From assembly GCA_902491535.1 (NCBI GenBank), contig CABUHS010000032.1, positions 1 through 21,439 of the forward strand: DNA of 21,439 nucleotides, given 5' to 3'. This DNA is from an uncultured Eubacteriales bacterium (lineage in GTDB: Bacteria > Bacillota > Clostridia > Oscillospirales > CAG-272). A model generated the notes under the pieces. That model worked only from the letters and a program-made list of their open reading frames with translations. It was not told the DNA's origin and searched no databases. The number at the start of each line of letters is the position of its first letter. Positions within the stretch are counted from its first letter, which is position 1. The position numbers and the translations under genes are program-made. Positions 7,565 through 15,018 of this stretch are shown piece by piece.

Positions 7565-7606
7565 AAAAAGCGCTGTCTCACTTATGTTTTGGTGAGCAGC
7601 GCTTTT
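7565..7606 (+). terminator. Bidirectional terminator between mgsA and the flavoprotein gene
   Basis: AAAAGCGCTG (7566-7575), one bulged T and CTCAC (7577-7581) pair with GTGAG (7592-7596) and CAGCGCTTTT (7597-7606). The flanking A and T runs make it work on both strands. It sits between convergent genes ending at 7548 (+) and 7626 (-). Confidence 0.93.
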
Positions 7607-7625
7607 GTGCCGTAATAATATTCAA

Positions 7626-8171
7626 TTAAAGTGCTTCTGCAAGTTCAGTGGCTTTTTTGCATCCGTCGGTATTTTCTATGTCGCCTGCGTTCAGAACGCT
7701 GGGGACGAGGACTTCTCCGACCATCTTCCATTTCAGAAGCGCGGCTGAACGCTCGATAGGAATACGTACTCCGTCCATAGCGGATATATCGTCCTCTTCG
7801 CAGCAGGTTATCAGCGCACATTCTTTTCCTGCAATATCTTTACCTGCGGCATAAAGCGAATATATTCGGTCTATAACGCCCTTGATCTGAGCAGGAATGG
7901 AATACCAGTAGACAGGCATTGTGAAAACTACGGCGTCTGCGTCCAGAATCGCGGGAGCTACGGTATTGAAATCGTCGTCAAAGGAGCAGGCTTTTCCTGT
8001 CTTGAAGCAGGTTTCGCAGGCGCGGCAGCCGCCGACATTTTTCATTGCCGCGTCAAAACGGGTAACAGTATGGCCTTTTGCTTCCGCCGCTTTTATAAAT
8101 GCGGCGGTCATTGCAAAGCTGTTGCCTTTTTTTCGTGGGCTTCCGGTGATTACTAAAATTTTCTTGCTCAT
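7626..8171 (-). CDS. Flavodoxin-like NAD(P)H-dependent FMN reductase / iron-sulfur flavoprotein family
   Basis: 181 residues. A flavodoxin-fold protein with the FMN phosphate-binding loop TGSPRKKGNS at about residues 9-18. It also has the PVYWYSIPAQIKGVIDR segment typical of the NADPH-dependent FMN reductase and iron-sulfur flavoprotein families. A cysteine cluster CRACETCFKTGKAC (about 49-62) matches the compact Cys motif of iron-sulfur flavoproteins and may bind a 4Fe-4S cluster. The alternative is a plain NAD(P)H quinone or azo reductase. The ribosome site AAGGGG lies upstream of the ATG on the minus strand. No convincing promoter is visible in the AT-rich upstream DNA. It is convergent with mgsA. 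Confidence 0.9.
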   Translation of the reverse strand: MSKKILVITGSPRKKGNSFAMTAAFIKAAEAKGHTVTRFDAAMKNVGGCRACETCFKTGKACSFDDDFNTVAPAILDADAVVFTMPVYWYSIPAQIKGVIDRIYSLYAAGKDIAGKECALITCCEEDDISAMDGVRIPIERSAALLKWKMVGEVLVPSVLNAGDIENTDGCKKATELAEAL

Positions 8172-8427
8172 ATGTATTTCCCCTTGTCATATTATATTAA
8201 TATATATAAAAAATACTTTGTATATTAATTTATAAAAATAAAAAACGCTTATTGGAACAGTATAGGAATTTTTATTGTGCTTATATGTCAATTCAGACGC
8301 CTGATTTTTCATTACGAGTCAACTGCACTATATAAAAACACGTCTCCCTTGATTAAATCGGATTACTGCAAGTGACTGCTGTGTTTTGGACTTAAAGAGT
8401 TTATTTATGTAATGAGATCCTGTGCAA

Positions 8428-9399
8428 TCAATCTTGAAGCAGTATATCTTCAAAGGAATCTTCTAAATCATCGTACAATTCAGACAATATTTCAAATTCT
8501 TTTGATGATTCATAACAACACATCCAGGAAAGCGTTTTGATGTCAAACTTTTCGAGTATATAAGCAAATATGTTTTCATAGGGAGCAAAAACAATGATGC
8601 GATATGTATAGCGATCAAAATATTTTCTTGTGATTACATTAGGGTATTTATTAATATCGTCGCTTTTATGTTCCAGTGCATAAGCTGACAAAATATGTAA
8701 TTTAGATATATTATAAATTTCAAGTTTTTTTCCGCATTTGTTTGCAAGGAAAAGCGCTGATAAAACCGTAAATATTTCTGCAAAGGCAAATGCCGAGAAT
8801 ATAATATTATCTGATTTTGAGAAATCAACGATATCTTTTCCTTCGGTTAAAAAGACACACCAACCAATGTTTATAAATATAAAAGTGCCGACAATGATAG
8901 TTGCTGCTAAATAGGTAATGTATGACTTTTTGTTTTTGCGGCATTTAATTTTTGCATCTTCCACATTATTAATATGAAAAATATTTTTTGAATTGTTCGA
9001 TAAAATATATCTACACAAATCTTTTGCGTTAGTTAAGTTATAAATATATACAACATTATTGGCGATATACAATTTCAAATGTTTTCCTTGATTTTCTGCA
9101 TTTGTAATATCATTTAATTTTATGTGCAGTTCTTCGTTCCATCCAAATTGCCCGTCGATTTTTCCATTTTGGATTTTTAAGAATGCATTTCGGTTAAATT
9201 GATAAACAAATATTGCAAGAAAACCGAGCAACAATCCTAAAAAGGCGAAAGCAAAACAGAAAACGGATGATGATATGTGACCTGATTGGATTTCATCAAT
9301 TCCCCATAATGAAAAACGAATTATCATAAATGAACCTGCAAAGATAAAAAACAGGCAGAATATGTATTTTATAAATGATCGCTTAAATTCTCCGTTCAT
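8428..9399 (-). CDS. Uncharacterised membrane protein with central PH-like region
   Basis: 323 residues, family not recognised. Two hydrophobic segments lie near the N-terminus (about residues 9-33 and 45-67). A soluble stretch of about 90 residues follows, containing an IKLNDITNAE...LYIANNVVYIYNL pattern. This resembles bacterial PH-like domains that sit between membrane helices. A second pair of hydrophobic segments (about 155-180 and 197-218) and an acidic C-terminal cytosolic region follow. The start at 9399 is set by AAAGGCGGT 6 bases upstream. An in-frame ATG at 9432 lies upstream of the predicted transcription start. Codon use is much more A/T-rich than in the neighbours (AAT, AAA, ATA favoured), which suggests horizontal acquisition or relaxed selection. 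It is a monocistronic orphan. The 256 bases downstream (8172-8427) hold nothing I can identify. Confidence 0.8.
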   Translation of the reverse strand: MNGEFKRSFIKYIFCLFFIFAGSFMIIRFSLWGIDEIQSGHISSSVFCFAFAFLGLLLGFLAIFVYQFNRNAFLKIQNGKIDGQFGWNEELHIKLNDITNAENQGKHLKLYIANNVVYIYNLTNAKDLCRYILSNNSKNIFHINNVEDAKIKCRKNKKSYITYLAATIIVGTFIFINIGWCVFLTEGKDIVDFSKSDNIIFSAFAFAEIFTVLSALFLANKCGKKLEIYNISKLHILSAYALEHKSDDINKYPNVITRKYFDRYTYRIIVFAPYENIFAYILEKFDIKTLSWMCCYESSKEFEILSELYDDLEDSFEDILLQD

Positions 9400-9422
9400 G
9401 GCAACACCGCCTTTCAATGGTA

Positions 9423-9451
9423 AGTATAGCATAAATCGATATGTTTTTCAA
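9423..9451 (-). promoter_or_regulatory. Sigma-A promoter for the orphan membrane protein gene
   Basis: Minus strand: TTGAAA (9451-9446), 17-bp spacer, TATACT (9428-9423). Predicted start is near 9416, giving a short leader of about 17 bases before the ATG at 9399. Confidence 0.75.
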
Positions 9452-9459
9452 GTAAGACG

Positions 9460-9577
9460 TCCGGATTGTGCCGGATATTAAACAATTCATTGGAAGCTTT
9501 GAGTTGTTAACCATTATTGTGATGCAGGAAGTGAAATGAAATTTACCTGCTTTACATCTGAAAAGCAGGTATTTCAT
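9460..9577. repeat. Cluster of three inverted repeats
   Basis: Three dyads lie in a row: TCCGG (9460-9464) / CCGGA (9471-9475); AACAATTCA (9481-9489) / TGAGTTGTT (9500-9508) with one G-T pair; and ATGAAAT+ACCTGCTTT (9536-9553, TT bulge) / AAAGCAGGT+ATTTCAT (9562-9577), 16 paired bases. None is followed by a proper T run, so they are not obvious terminators. They lie between the tRNA-Gln terminator and the promoter of the orphan gene. The function is unknown. A small non-coding RNA or a remnant of a miniature mobile element is possible. Confidence 0.6.
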
Positions 9578-9615
9578 AATAAAGTTATTTCATTTGTCTA
9601 CAGATCAAATTTCGT

Positions 9616-9642
9616 AAAAAAAGCACCCTTCAGGGTGCTTTT
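9616..9642 (-). terminator. Intrinsic terminator of tRNA-Gln
   Basis: The stem GCACCC (9623-9628) / GGGTGC (9633-9638), extended by flanking A/T pairs, has a TTCA loop. On the minus strand it is followed by a run of seven T (complement of 9616-9622). It starts immediately after the encoded CCA end of the tRNA. Confidence 0.93.
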
Positions 9643-9718
9643 TGGCTGGGGTAGTTGGATTCGGACCAACGTGATGCAAGAGTCAAAGTCTTGTGCCTTA
9701 CCCCTTGGCGATACCCCA
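9643..9718 (-). tRNA. tRNA-Gln (anticodon TTG)
   Basis: On the minus strand the acceptor stem TGGGGTA / TACCCCA closes a 76-base cloverleaf that includes an encoded CCA (9645-9643). The anticodon stem CAAGA/TCTTG holds the loop CTTTGAC with anticodon TTG (9686-9684), reading CAA and, by wobble, CAG. The T arm has GTTGG and TCCGAATCC. It stands alone, with its own promoter and terminator. A plus-strand open frame crossing it is spurious. Confidence 0.97.
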
Positions 9719-9753
9719 ATATTTTTTATGCCGGATTCACGACCCGACGCTTT

Positions 9754-9782
9754 AGTATAACATAAAGCCGAAAAAAATGCAA
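9754..9782 (-). promoter_or_regulatory. Promoter of tRNA-Gln
   Basis: Minus strand: TTGCAT (9782-9777), 17-bp spacer, TATACT (9759-9754). It is about 36 bases upstream of the mature tRNA 5' end, a typical distance. It is divergent from the galactosidase promoter at 9853. Confidence 0.78.
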
Positions 9783-9852
9783 TAGATTTTTAAAAATCAG
9801 ATGTAAATTAAGAAAAAAGTTTTTTATGTGGGCTTTGTATGAAATTTTTGTA

Positions 9853-9881
9853 TTGCCAATTCACGGAGAATGTGGTATACT
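9853..9881 (+). promoter_or_regulatory. Promoter of the galactosidase-reductase-pyrophosphatase unit
   Basis: TTGCCA (9853-9858), 17-bp spacer, TATACT (9876-9881). Predicted start near 9888, about 41 bases before the ATG. No obvious operator or cre-like site was noticed around it. Confidence 0.78.
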
Positions 9882-9928
9882 GTGTAAAGAAAAATATCCT
9901 ATAAAATTGTTGATATCAGGAGTTTATT

Positions 9929-11647
9929 ATGATATTTGATACAAAGACGGATCTGGCAGCTGAAATAAATATAACAGAAAATGAGTGCGGCGGCATAATC
10001 TTTGCCGAGCTTCGTGTAAAATATCCCGAAGCAGTCGTACCGGGACCGCTTACCGTGAACTGGAAGATACCTGCGACGGATATATACTCTACATGGAGTC
10101 CGTCTGTAAGGACAGGAAGAAGTATTGATCCCGATTGGTGGAAAAAGAAAACCGAATCGAGACTTGTCGAGTGGATGCCGCTGCATGAGATAGTGTCGCT
10201 TAGCGGACATAACCGTATGTGCATAGCGGTATCGGATGCGGCGACTCCGGTGTCGATAGCTACCGGACTTTGCGAAGAGGATGCATGTCTTGACTGCGTT
10301 GTCGAATTTTTTACAAAACCTATATCTCCGGTTACAGAGTATAAAGCGGTGATACGTCTTGATATGCGCGATATCGCGTATGAGGACAGTATACGTTCTG
10401 CGGTTCGGTGGTGGGAGGAATCCTGCGGATATAAGCCGGCGGAGGTTCCCGAATCGGCACGTATGCCGATGGATTCGCTCTGGTACAGCTTTCATCAGAA
10501 TCTTATCCCGGATGATATTATATCCGAGTGCAGACGCGCCAAGGCGCTCGGTATGGACACTGTGCTGATCGACGACGGATGGCAGACAGATGATAACGGA
10601 CGCGGATACTCTTACTGCGGCGACTGGCGCGTTGCGAAAAGTAAGATCGGAGATATGCGCGGACTTGTTGACCGCATACATGCAGAGGGTATGAAGGTAA
10701 TACTATGGTTTTGTGTTCCTTATGTCGGTATTCATTCTGATTGTTACCGAAGATTTTCGGGCATGTACCTCAATGGGGATTCTGAACCCGAAATTGCATC
10801 TGTCTTTGATCCGAGATATGCTGAGGTTCGTGAATATCTTACGGATATATATGCGGACGCTGTTGAAAATTGGGATCTTGACGGACTGAAACTCGATTTT
10901 ATCGACTCGTTTACTCTTACTCCGAAATCGATCGAATATGATCTGCGCAGAGACATAGTATCGCTGGAGGATGCCGTTGATACGCTTATGTCGGGAATAA
11001 TGACGAGACTCAGAGCGATAAAGCCTGATATTATGATAGAATTCCGTCAGACGTATATCGGACCTGCAATACGCGGATACGGAAACATGCTCAGAGTCGG
11101 CGATTGTCCTGCCGATCCGCTTAAAAACCGCAGCGATATAGTCAATCTGCGTCTTACATCAGGAAAGACTGCTGTTCATTCGGATATGCTCATGTGGAAT
11201 GCAGATTCCCCTGTCGAGATCGCAGCGCTTCAGCTTTGCAGCGTGCTATACGGAGTACCGCAGATCTCGATGCGGATCGACAGGCTGCCGTCAGAACATG
11301 TTGAAATGCTGAAATTTTATCTTGACTTCTGGCGCTCGCACCGCGAAATTCTTCTTGACGGCGATCTGTATGCCAAGAATCCGGAAAGTGAATACAGTAT
11401 TGTATCCGCGCGTAAGGACGGTACGGCGATATATACATCGTATACCGATCCGGTCATTGACTGCGGCGGACTTGATAAAATAATTGCAGTAAATTCGAAT
11501 TCTTCTGATACACTGATACTCAGGGGTGCTTCCGGAAAGCGGTACAAAACGGTGAACTGTCTCGGAAAAGAATGTGGATCGGGTATCGTTGACTCATCGC
11601 TGTTTGAAGTAAAGGTTCCTGTTGCCGGAATGGTATTTGCAGAATGA
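9929..11647 (+). CDS. GH36-like alpha-galactosidase (melibiase family)
   Basis: 572 residues, cytoplasmic (no signal peptide). An N-terminal beta-rich part of about 170 residues precedes a TIM barrel and a small C-terminal beta domain. In the barrel, DDGWQ at 215-219 is the substrate-binding motif of clan GH-D. LKLDF with D323 matches the nucleophile strand, and RVGDCPADP with D392 or D396 is the likely acid/base region. Family members hydrolyse alpha-1,6-galactosides such as melibiose and raffinose, but some GH36-like proteins act on other alpha-linked sugars. It is shorter than typical GH36 enzymes (about 700-730 residues), mainly through a reduced N-terminal domain, so the substrate is uncertain. 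AGGAG lies upstream of the ATG. The reductase gene follows after 63 bases, probably on the same transcript. Confidence 0.88.
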   Translation: MIFDTKTDLAAEINITENECGGIIFAELRVKYPEAVVPGPLTVNWKIPATDIYSTWSPSVRTGRSIDPDWWKKKTESRLVEWMPLHEIVSLSGHNRMCIAVSDAATPVSIATGLCEEDACLDCVVEFFTKPISPVTEYKAVIRLDMRDIAYEDSIRSAVRWWEESCGYKPAEVPESARMPMDSLWYSFHQNLIPDDIISECRRAKALGMDTVLIDDGWQTDDNGRGYSYCGDWRVAKSKIGDMRGLVDRIHAEGMKVILWFCVPYVGIHSDCYRRFSGMYLNGDSEPEIASVFDPRYAEVREYLTDIYADAVENWDLDGLKLDFIDSFTLTPKSIEYDLRRDIVSLEDAVDTLMSGIMTRLRAIKPDIMIEFRQTYIGPAIRGYGNMLRVGDCPADPLKNRSDIVNLRLTSGKTAVHSDMLMWNADSPVEIAALQLCSVLYGVPQISMRIDRLPSEHVEMLKFYLDFWRSHREILLDGDLYAKNPESEYSIVSARKDGTAIYTSYTDPVIDCGGLDKIIAVNSNSSDTLILRGASGKRYKTVNCLGKECGSGIVDSSLFEVKVPVAGMVFAE

Positions 11648-11710
11648 ATCCCGGCAGATAAAAAGTTTGATTATATAAGGAAAATAAAAAGAAAGGTAAG
11701 GTATGCTTAT

Positions 11711-12841
11711 ATGATTTACAGAGATTTTTGCGGTGACAGTATATCGGCGCTGGCACTGGGCGGAATGCGCCTGCCGACATGCGGCGGAGACGACTCACAG
11801 ATCGATGAGGCGAAGACCGCCGAAATGGTTGCTTATGCGATCGGTAGCGGCGTAAATTATTTTGATACCGCGTGGGGTTATCACGGAGGCAATTCCGAAC
11901 TTGTAATGGGACGCGTGCTTTCCGGATATCCGCGCGAAAGCTTCAGGCTCGCGACCAAATTTCCCGGATACGACCTTTCAAATATGGATAAGGTTGAAGA
12001 AATATTTGAAAAGCAGCTTGAAAAATGCCGTGTAGAATACTTTGATTTTTACCTTTTCCATAACGTGTGCGAAAGAAATATAGAGCAGTATCTCGATCCT
12101 AAATACGGGATATACGATTATCTTATAAAGCAGAAAAGATCAGGTCGGATACGTCATCTCGGATTTTCCGCACACGGATCGGTTGAAACAATGAAGCGTT
12201 TCCTTGACGCATACGGTAAGGATATGGAATTCTGTCAGATCCAGCTTAATTATCTCGACTGGACGCTTCAGGAGGGCAGAGAAAAGGTAGAACTTCTGAA
12301 AGAATGGAATATTCCTGTATGGGTAATGGAGCCTGTCCGCGGAGGAAAACTTGCGTCGGTAGAAGAACCGTTCATGAGTGAGCTTCGGGCTGTCAGACCT
12401 GATGAGACTGCAGCATCGTGGGCTTTCCGCTTTCTTCAGTCGATTCCTGAGGTCGTGACCGTGCTTTCCGGAATGTCGAATATGGAGCAGCTCAAGGAGA
12501 ACATAGAGACTTTCAGCACCGCGAAACCGCTTGACAAAAAGGAATTTGATACTCTTCTCGGTATAGCCGACCGCATGATACGTCCGAATACGCTCCCATG
12601 TACAGCATGCCGCTACTGTACTTCGCACTGTCCGCAGGGACTTGACATTCCGCTCCTGCTTTCTCTTTACAATGAACATTCATTTTCCGGCGGAGGCTTT
12701 ATCGCCCCGATGCAGATAAGCGTTATACCTGAGGACAAACGTCCGTCGGCGTGCATAGGATGCCGAAGCTGTGAGGCGGTATGTCCTCAACAGATAAAGA
12801 TATCAGAGGCAATGTCCGATTTTGTTAAAATACTTAAGTGA
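11711..12841 (+). CDS. Aldo/keto reductase with two C-terminal 4Fe-4S motifs
   Basis: 376 residues. Residues 1 to about 280 form an aldo/keto reductase barrel with the full catalytic tetrad: D52, Y57, K83 (LATKF) and H117 (LFH). The C-terminal ~85 residues are ferredoxin-like, with C297-x2-C300-x2-C303-x3-C307-P and C348-x2-C351-x2-C354-x3-C358-P, expected to bind two 4Fe-4S clusters. This architecture is common in anaerobic Clostridia, and it suggests electron exchange between the NAD(P)H site and ferredoxin or another carrier. The carbonyl substrate is unknown. The ATG at 11711 has AAAGGTAAGG upstream. A four-codon frame (ATG at 11703 to TGA at 11712) overlaps this start. The gene lies between the galactosidase and ppa, with no terminator or clear promoter in either gap. 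Confidence 0.93.
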   Translation: MIYRDFCGDSISALALGGMRLPTCGGDDSQIDEAKTAEMVAYAIGSGVNYFDTAWGYHGGNSELVMGRVLSGYPRESFRLATKFPGYDLSNMDKVEEIFEKQLEKCRVEYFDFYLFHNVCERNIEQYLDPKYGIYDYLIKQKRSGRIRHLGFSAHGSVETMKRFLDAYGKDMEFCQIQLNYLDWTLQEGREKVELLKEWNIPVWVMEPVRGGKLASVEEPFMSELRAVRPDETAASWAFRFLQSIPEVVTVLSGMSNMEQLKENIETFSTAKPLDKKEFDTLLGIADRMIRPNTLPCTACRYCTSHCPQGLDIPLLLSLYNEHSFSGGGFIAPMQISVIPEDKRPSACIGCRSCEAVCPQQIKISEAMSDFVKILK

Positions 12842-12901
12842 GCCGGAGCTTGCAATTTAAAGCGGCGTGCCCGCAATAATATATTCAGGGAGATGAAAGC
12901 T

Positions 12902-13435
12902 ATGTCAAACATATGGCACGATATTTCGCCGGAAAGAATAAAGCCTGATGATTTTATCTGTGTTATAGAGATACCTAAAGGCAGCAGAAAGAAATATGAG
13001 CTTGATAAGCAGACAGGCTATATTATCCTCGACCGCATACTGTATACCTCTACGCATTATCCTGCAAATTACGGATTTATCCCTCGCACCTACGGCGATG
13101 ACGAGGATCCGCTCGATGTGCTTCTGATGTGTGCCGAAACGCTTGAGCCTCTGTCTCTTGTGCGTGCTTATCCGATCGGTGTTATTTCAATGATAGATAA
13201 CGGACATAATGACGAAAAGATAATCGCTATTCCGTACAGCGATCCGAATTATAATCAGTACACCGATATAAATCAGCTTCCGCGTCATATCTTTGACGAA
13301 ATGCGTCACTTTTTCTCGGTGTATAAAAACCTTGAAAATAAGGAGACTGCTGTAGATGAAGTTGAAAATAAGGATGTGGCTATAGAAGTCATATCCCGCG
13401 CTATAGAAAATTACAATAATAAATTCGGTGTTTGA
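12902..13435 (+). CDS. ppa: Inorganic pyrophosphatase, family I
   Basis: 177 residues. A soluble Mg2+-dependent enzyme that splits pyrophosphate to two phosphates and so drives biosynthetic reactions forward. The family I signature D67-E-D69-P-L-D72-V matches the conserved metal-binding loop. The segments EIPKGSRKKYE, PANYGFIPRTYGD and a C-terminal H-F-F-x-x-YKNLENK are also typical. The length is normal for the bacterial single-domain form. The ATG at 12902 is chosen because AGGGAG (12887-12892) is 9 bases upstream. An in-frame ATG at 12893 abuts that ribosome site and could not be used. It is the last gene of its unit, ending 5 bases before the terminator. Confidence 0.96.
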   Translation: MSNIWHDISPERIKPDDFICVIEIPKGSRKKYELDKQTGYIILDRILYTSTHYPANYGFIPRTYGDDEDPLDVLLMCAETLEPLSLVRAYPIGVISMIDNGHNDEKIIAIPYSDPNYNQYTDINQLPRHIFDEMRHFFSVYKNLENKETAVDEVENKDVAIEVISRAIENYNNKFGV

Positions 13436-13440
13436 CCGCA

Positions 13441-13472
13441 AAAATCCCGAAGCTAGTAGGCTTCGGGATTTT
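13441..13472 (+). terminator. Intrinsic terminator after ppa
   Basis: A 13-bp stem AAAATCCCGAAGC (13441-13453) / GCTTCGGGATTTT (13460-13472) with a six-base loop. The T run is inside the 3' arm, and the flanking A run would let it work on the minus strand as well. The remaining gene-free DNA to 13753 holds the next promoter and leader. Confidence 0.93.
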
Positions 13473-13605
13473 ATATACGTACTTCGAAATGTGAGTTCAG
13501 AGCTTATTTTAACCGTATAAATTGTCAGTCCGGAGAAGTGCCGAAGCTTATCTACGCTTTATATATTTACAATAGATTTTTTTGAAGAAAACTTTTCCGG
13601 TTCGG

Positions 13606-13634
13606 TTGACAAGCAATATATCTTGTGTTATAAT
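13606..13634 (+). promoter_or_regulatory. Consensus promoter for the Gfo/Idh/MocA gene
   Basis: Perfect TTGACA (13606-13611), 17-bp spacer and perfect TATAAT (13629-13634). Predicted start near 13641, giving a structured leader of about 113 bases. Confidence 0.9.
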
Positions 13635-13667
13635 AACCTGAAAGTTACATTTGCGCTTTAAAAATGT

Positions 13668-13739
13668 GCTTTTGTAGCTCCATTTTAATATGAAACAAAA
13701 GCTCTTTTTGAGCTGTGAAAGGAGTCCGCGGAAGGCGGA
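13668..13739 (+). promoter_or_regulatory. Structured leader with competing hairpins
   Basis: Stem A GCTTTTGT (13668-13675) / ACAAAAGC (13695-13702) is followed by TCTTTTT. Stem B AGCTC (13700-13704) / GAGCT (13710-13714) shares bases with A. A second AGCTC (13676-13680) can replace the first in pairing with GAGCT. A third hairpin GTCCGC (13724-13729) / GCGGAC (13735-13740) lies just before the ribosome site. Mutually exclusive pairings hint at attenuation or translational control. I recognise no known riboswitch. Confidence 0.4.
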
Positions 13740-13753
13740 CAAGGATTTGGGCA

Positions 13754-14800
13754 ATGAAGAAAAATGTAGTAGTAGTGGGCTACGGCGGAATGGGCGGCTG
13801 GCATGTCGGACACCTTCAGAAAAGCGATGTATGCAATCTTCTCGGCATTTACGATATAAAGCCGGAGAGATGCGAGCTTGCACGCAGCCGCGGTATTTTT
13901 GCGTATGATTCACTTGAAGCTGTGCTTGCTGACGAACGTGTTGATCTTATCACAATTGCGGTGCCGAACGATTCTCACAAAGAGATCTCGATAAAGGCAC
14001 TCAGAGCAGGAAAAAACGTTATTTCGGAAAAACCGGTAATGCTTTCGGTTGCCGATCTTAAGGATGTTATAGCTGTGGCTGAAGAAACCGGAAAAATTTT
14101 TACCGTACATCAGAACAGACGTTGGGACGTTGATTTTCTTGCTATGAAAAAGATTCATGACAGCGGAGAGATCGGAAAGATATTCAATATTGAGTCCCGC
14201 ATTCACGGATCGCGCGGTATACCGAGCGACTGGCGCGGAGAGCGCGAACACGGCGGCGGAATGCTCTTCGACTGGGGTGTTCATCTTATAGATCAGGTAC
14301 TGCAGATAATGACAGGAAAGATCGAGCGTATCTACTGTACATTTGATAATATTACCAATAAAGAGGTTGACGACGGCTATAAGCTTACGATGTATTTTGA
14401 TGACGGAAGCGAGGCTTATTGCGAAACCGGTACATATAATTTCATTGCTATGCCGCGCTTTTACATGAGAGGCGAAAAGGGAACTGCAATGATAACCGAC
14501 TGGAGAGAGGAAACAAAGGTCGTTAAGTGCAAATACTGGCATGAAAGCGACGTCCTTCCGGTTGAAACCGCTGCAGGTCTTACAAAGACTATGGCTCCTC
14601 GTGATTCCGTTACGGTAGATGAATACAATGTTCCGCGTCCTGAGTCCGACGTTCATGATTTTTACCGCAATATCGCTCTTGCGATCGACGGTAAAGAGTC
14701 TCAGCTTGTTACACATGCTCAGATGCTTCGCGTTCTCAGCGTTATCGAAGCTGCATTTGAATCTGTCGAGAGAAAACAGGTTGTAAAGGTTGAACTTTAA
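13754..14800 (+). CDS. Gfo/Idh/MocA family oxidoreductase
   Basis: 348 residues, a cytosolic NAD(P)-dependent dehydrogenase acting on sugars, inositols or their derivatives. The N-terminal Rossmann domain has VVGYGGMGGWH at 8-17. The EKP motif (92-94) carries the lysine typical of the family. The C-terminal substrate domain has the D173-W-G-V-H177-L-I-D180 motif, whose His/Asp are the usual catalytic pair. The sugar specificity is not readable. The ATG at 13754 is preceded by AAGGA at a good distance. An in-frame GTG at 13715 would place the initiator inside the leader hairpins. The gene is monocistronic, with a strong promoter before it and a terminator after it. Confidence 0.93.
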   Translation: MKKNVVVVGYGGMGGWHVGHLQKSDVCNLLGIYDIKPERCELARSRGIFAYDSLEAVLADERVDLITIAVPNDSHKEISIKALRAGKNVISEKPVMLSVADLKDVIAVAEETGKIFTVHQNRRWDVDFLAMKKIHDSGEIGKIFNIESRIHGSRGIPSDWRGEREHGGGMLFDWGVHLIDQVLQIMTGKIERIYCTFDNITNKEVDDGYKLTMYFDDGSEAYCETGTYNFIAMPRFYMRGEKGTAMITDWREETKVVKCKYWHESDVLPVETAAGLTKTMAPRDSVTVDEYNVPRPESDVHDFYRNIALAIDGKESQLVTHAQMLRVLSVIEAAFESVERKQVVKVEL

Positions 14801-14817
14801 GTTAATAATTTAAATAT

Positions 14818-14857
14818 AAGGGTATCTTCCGGTCGGATGATACCCTTCTTATGTTTT
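14818..14857 (+). terminator. Intrinsic terminator after the Gfo/Idh/MocA gene
   Basis: A 9-bp stem AAGGGTATC (14818-14826) / GATACCCTT (14839-14847) followed by CTTATGTTTTT. It lies 17 bases after the stop codon. Confidence 0.85.
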
Positions 14858-14944
14858 TATATACTTCTTTATGAGTATATGCATAAACTGTCTTTTACGG
14901 ATGTTCGAATTATCCGAAATGTAAATATATAAAAAATATGTAAA

Positions 14945-14989
14945 ACTCTAAAGGGAGGATACTTCACAGTGAAGTACCTCCCTCAGAGT
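14945..14989 (-). terminator. Long hairpin, probable terminator of the DUF378 gene
   Basis: ACTCT, GGGAGG and TACTTCA (14945-14966) pair with TGAAGTA, CCTCCC and AGAGT (14970-14989), interrupted by a small internal loop and one bulged A, with a CAG loop. On the minus strand it is followed by TTTTAC. It lies between convergent genes and may stop both strands. Confidence 0.75.
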
Positions 14990-15018
14990 ATTTTAATCTG
15001 TTAAAATACAGGCTCAGT

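Noticed and set aside
9536..9760. 74-codon plus-strand open frame
   Set aside because: It runs through the tRNA-Gln gene, its terminator and the large inverted repeat. The peptide is the familiar false product of tRNA sequence.
9899..10681. 260-codon minus-strand frame opposite the galactosidase gene
   Set aside because: No ribosome site, no recognisable protein motif, and it lies antisense to a clearly coding gene. It is a codon-bias shadow.
13910..14716. 268-codon minus-strand frame opposite the Gfo/Idh/MocA gene
   Set aside because: Antisense shadow of a well-supported gene, with no domain features and no ribosome site.
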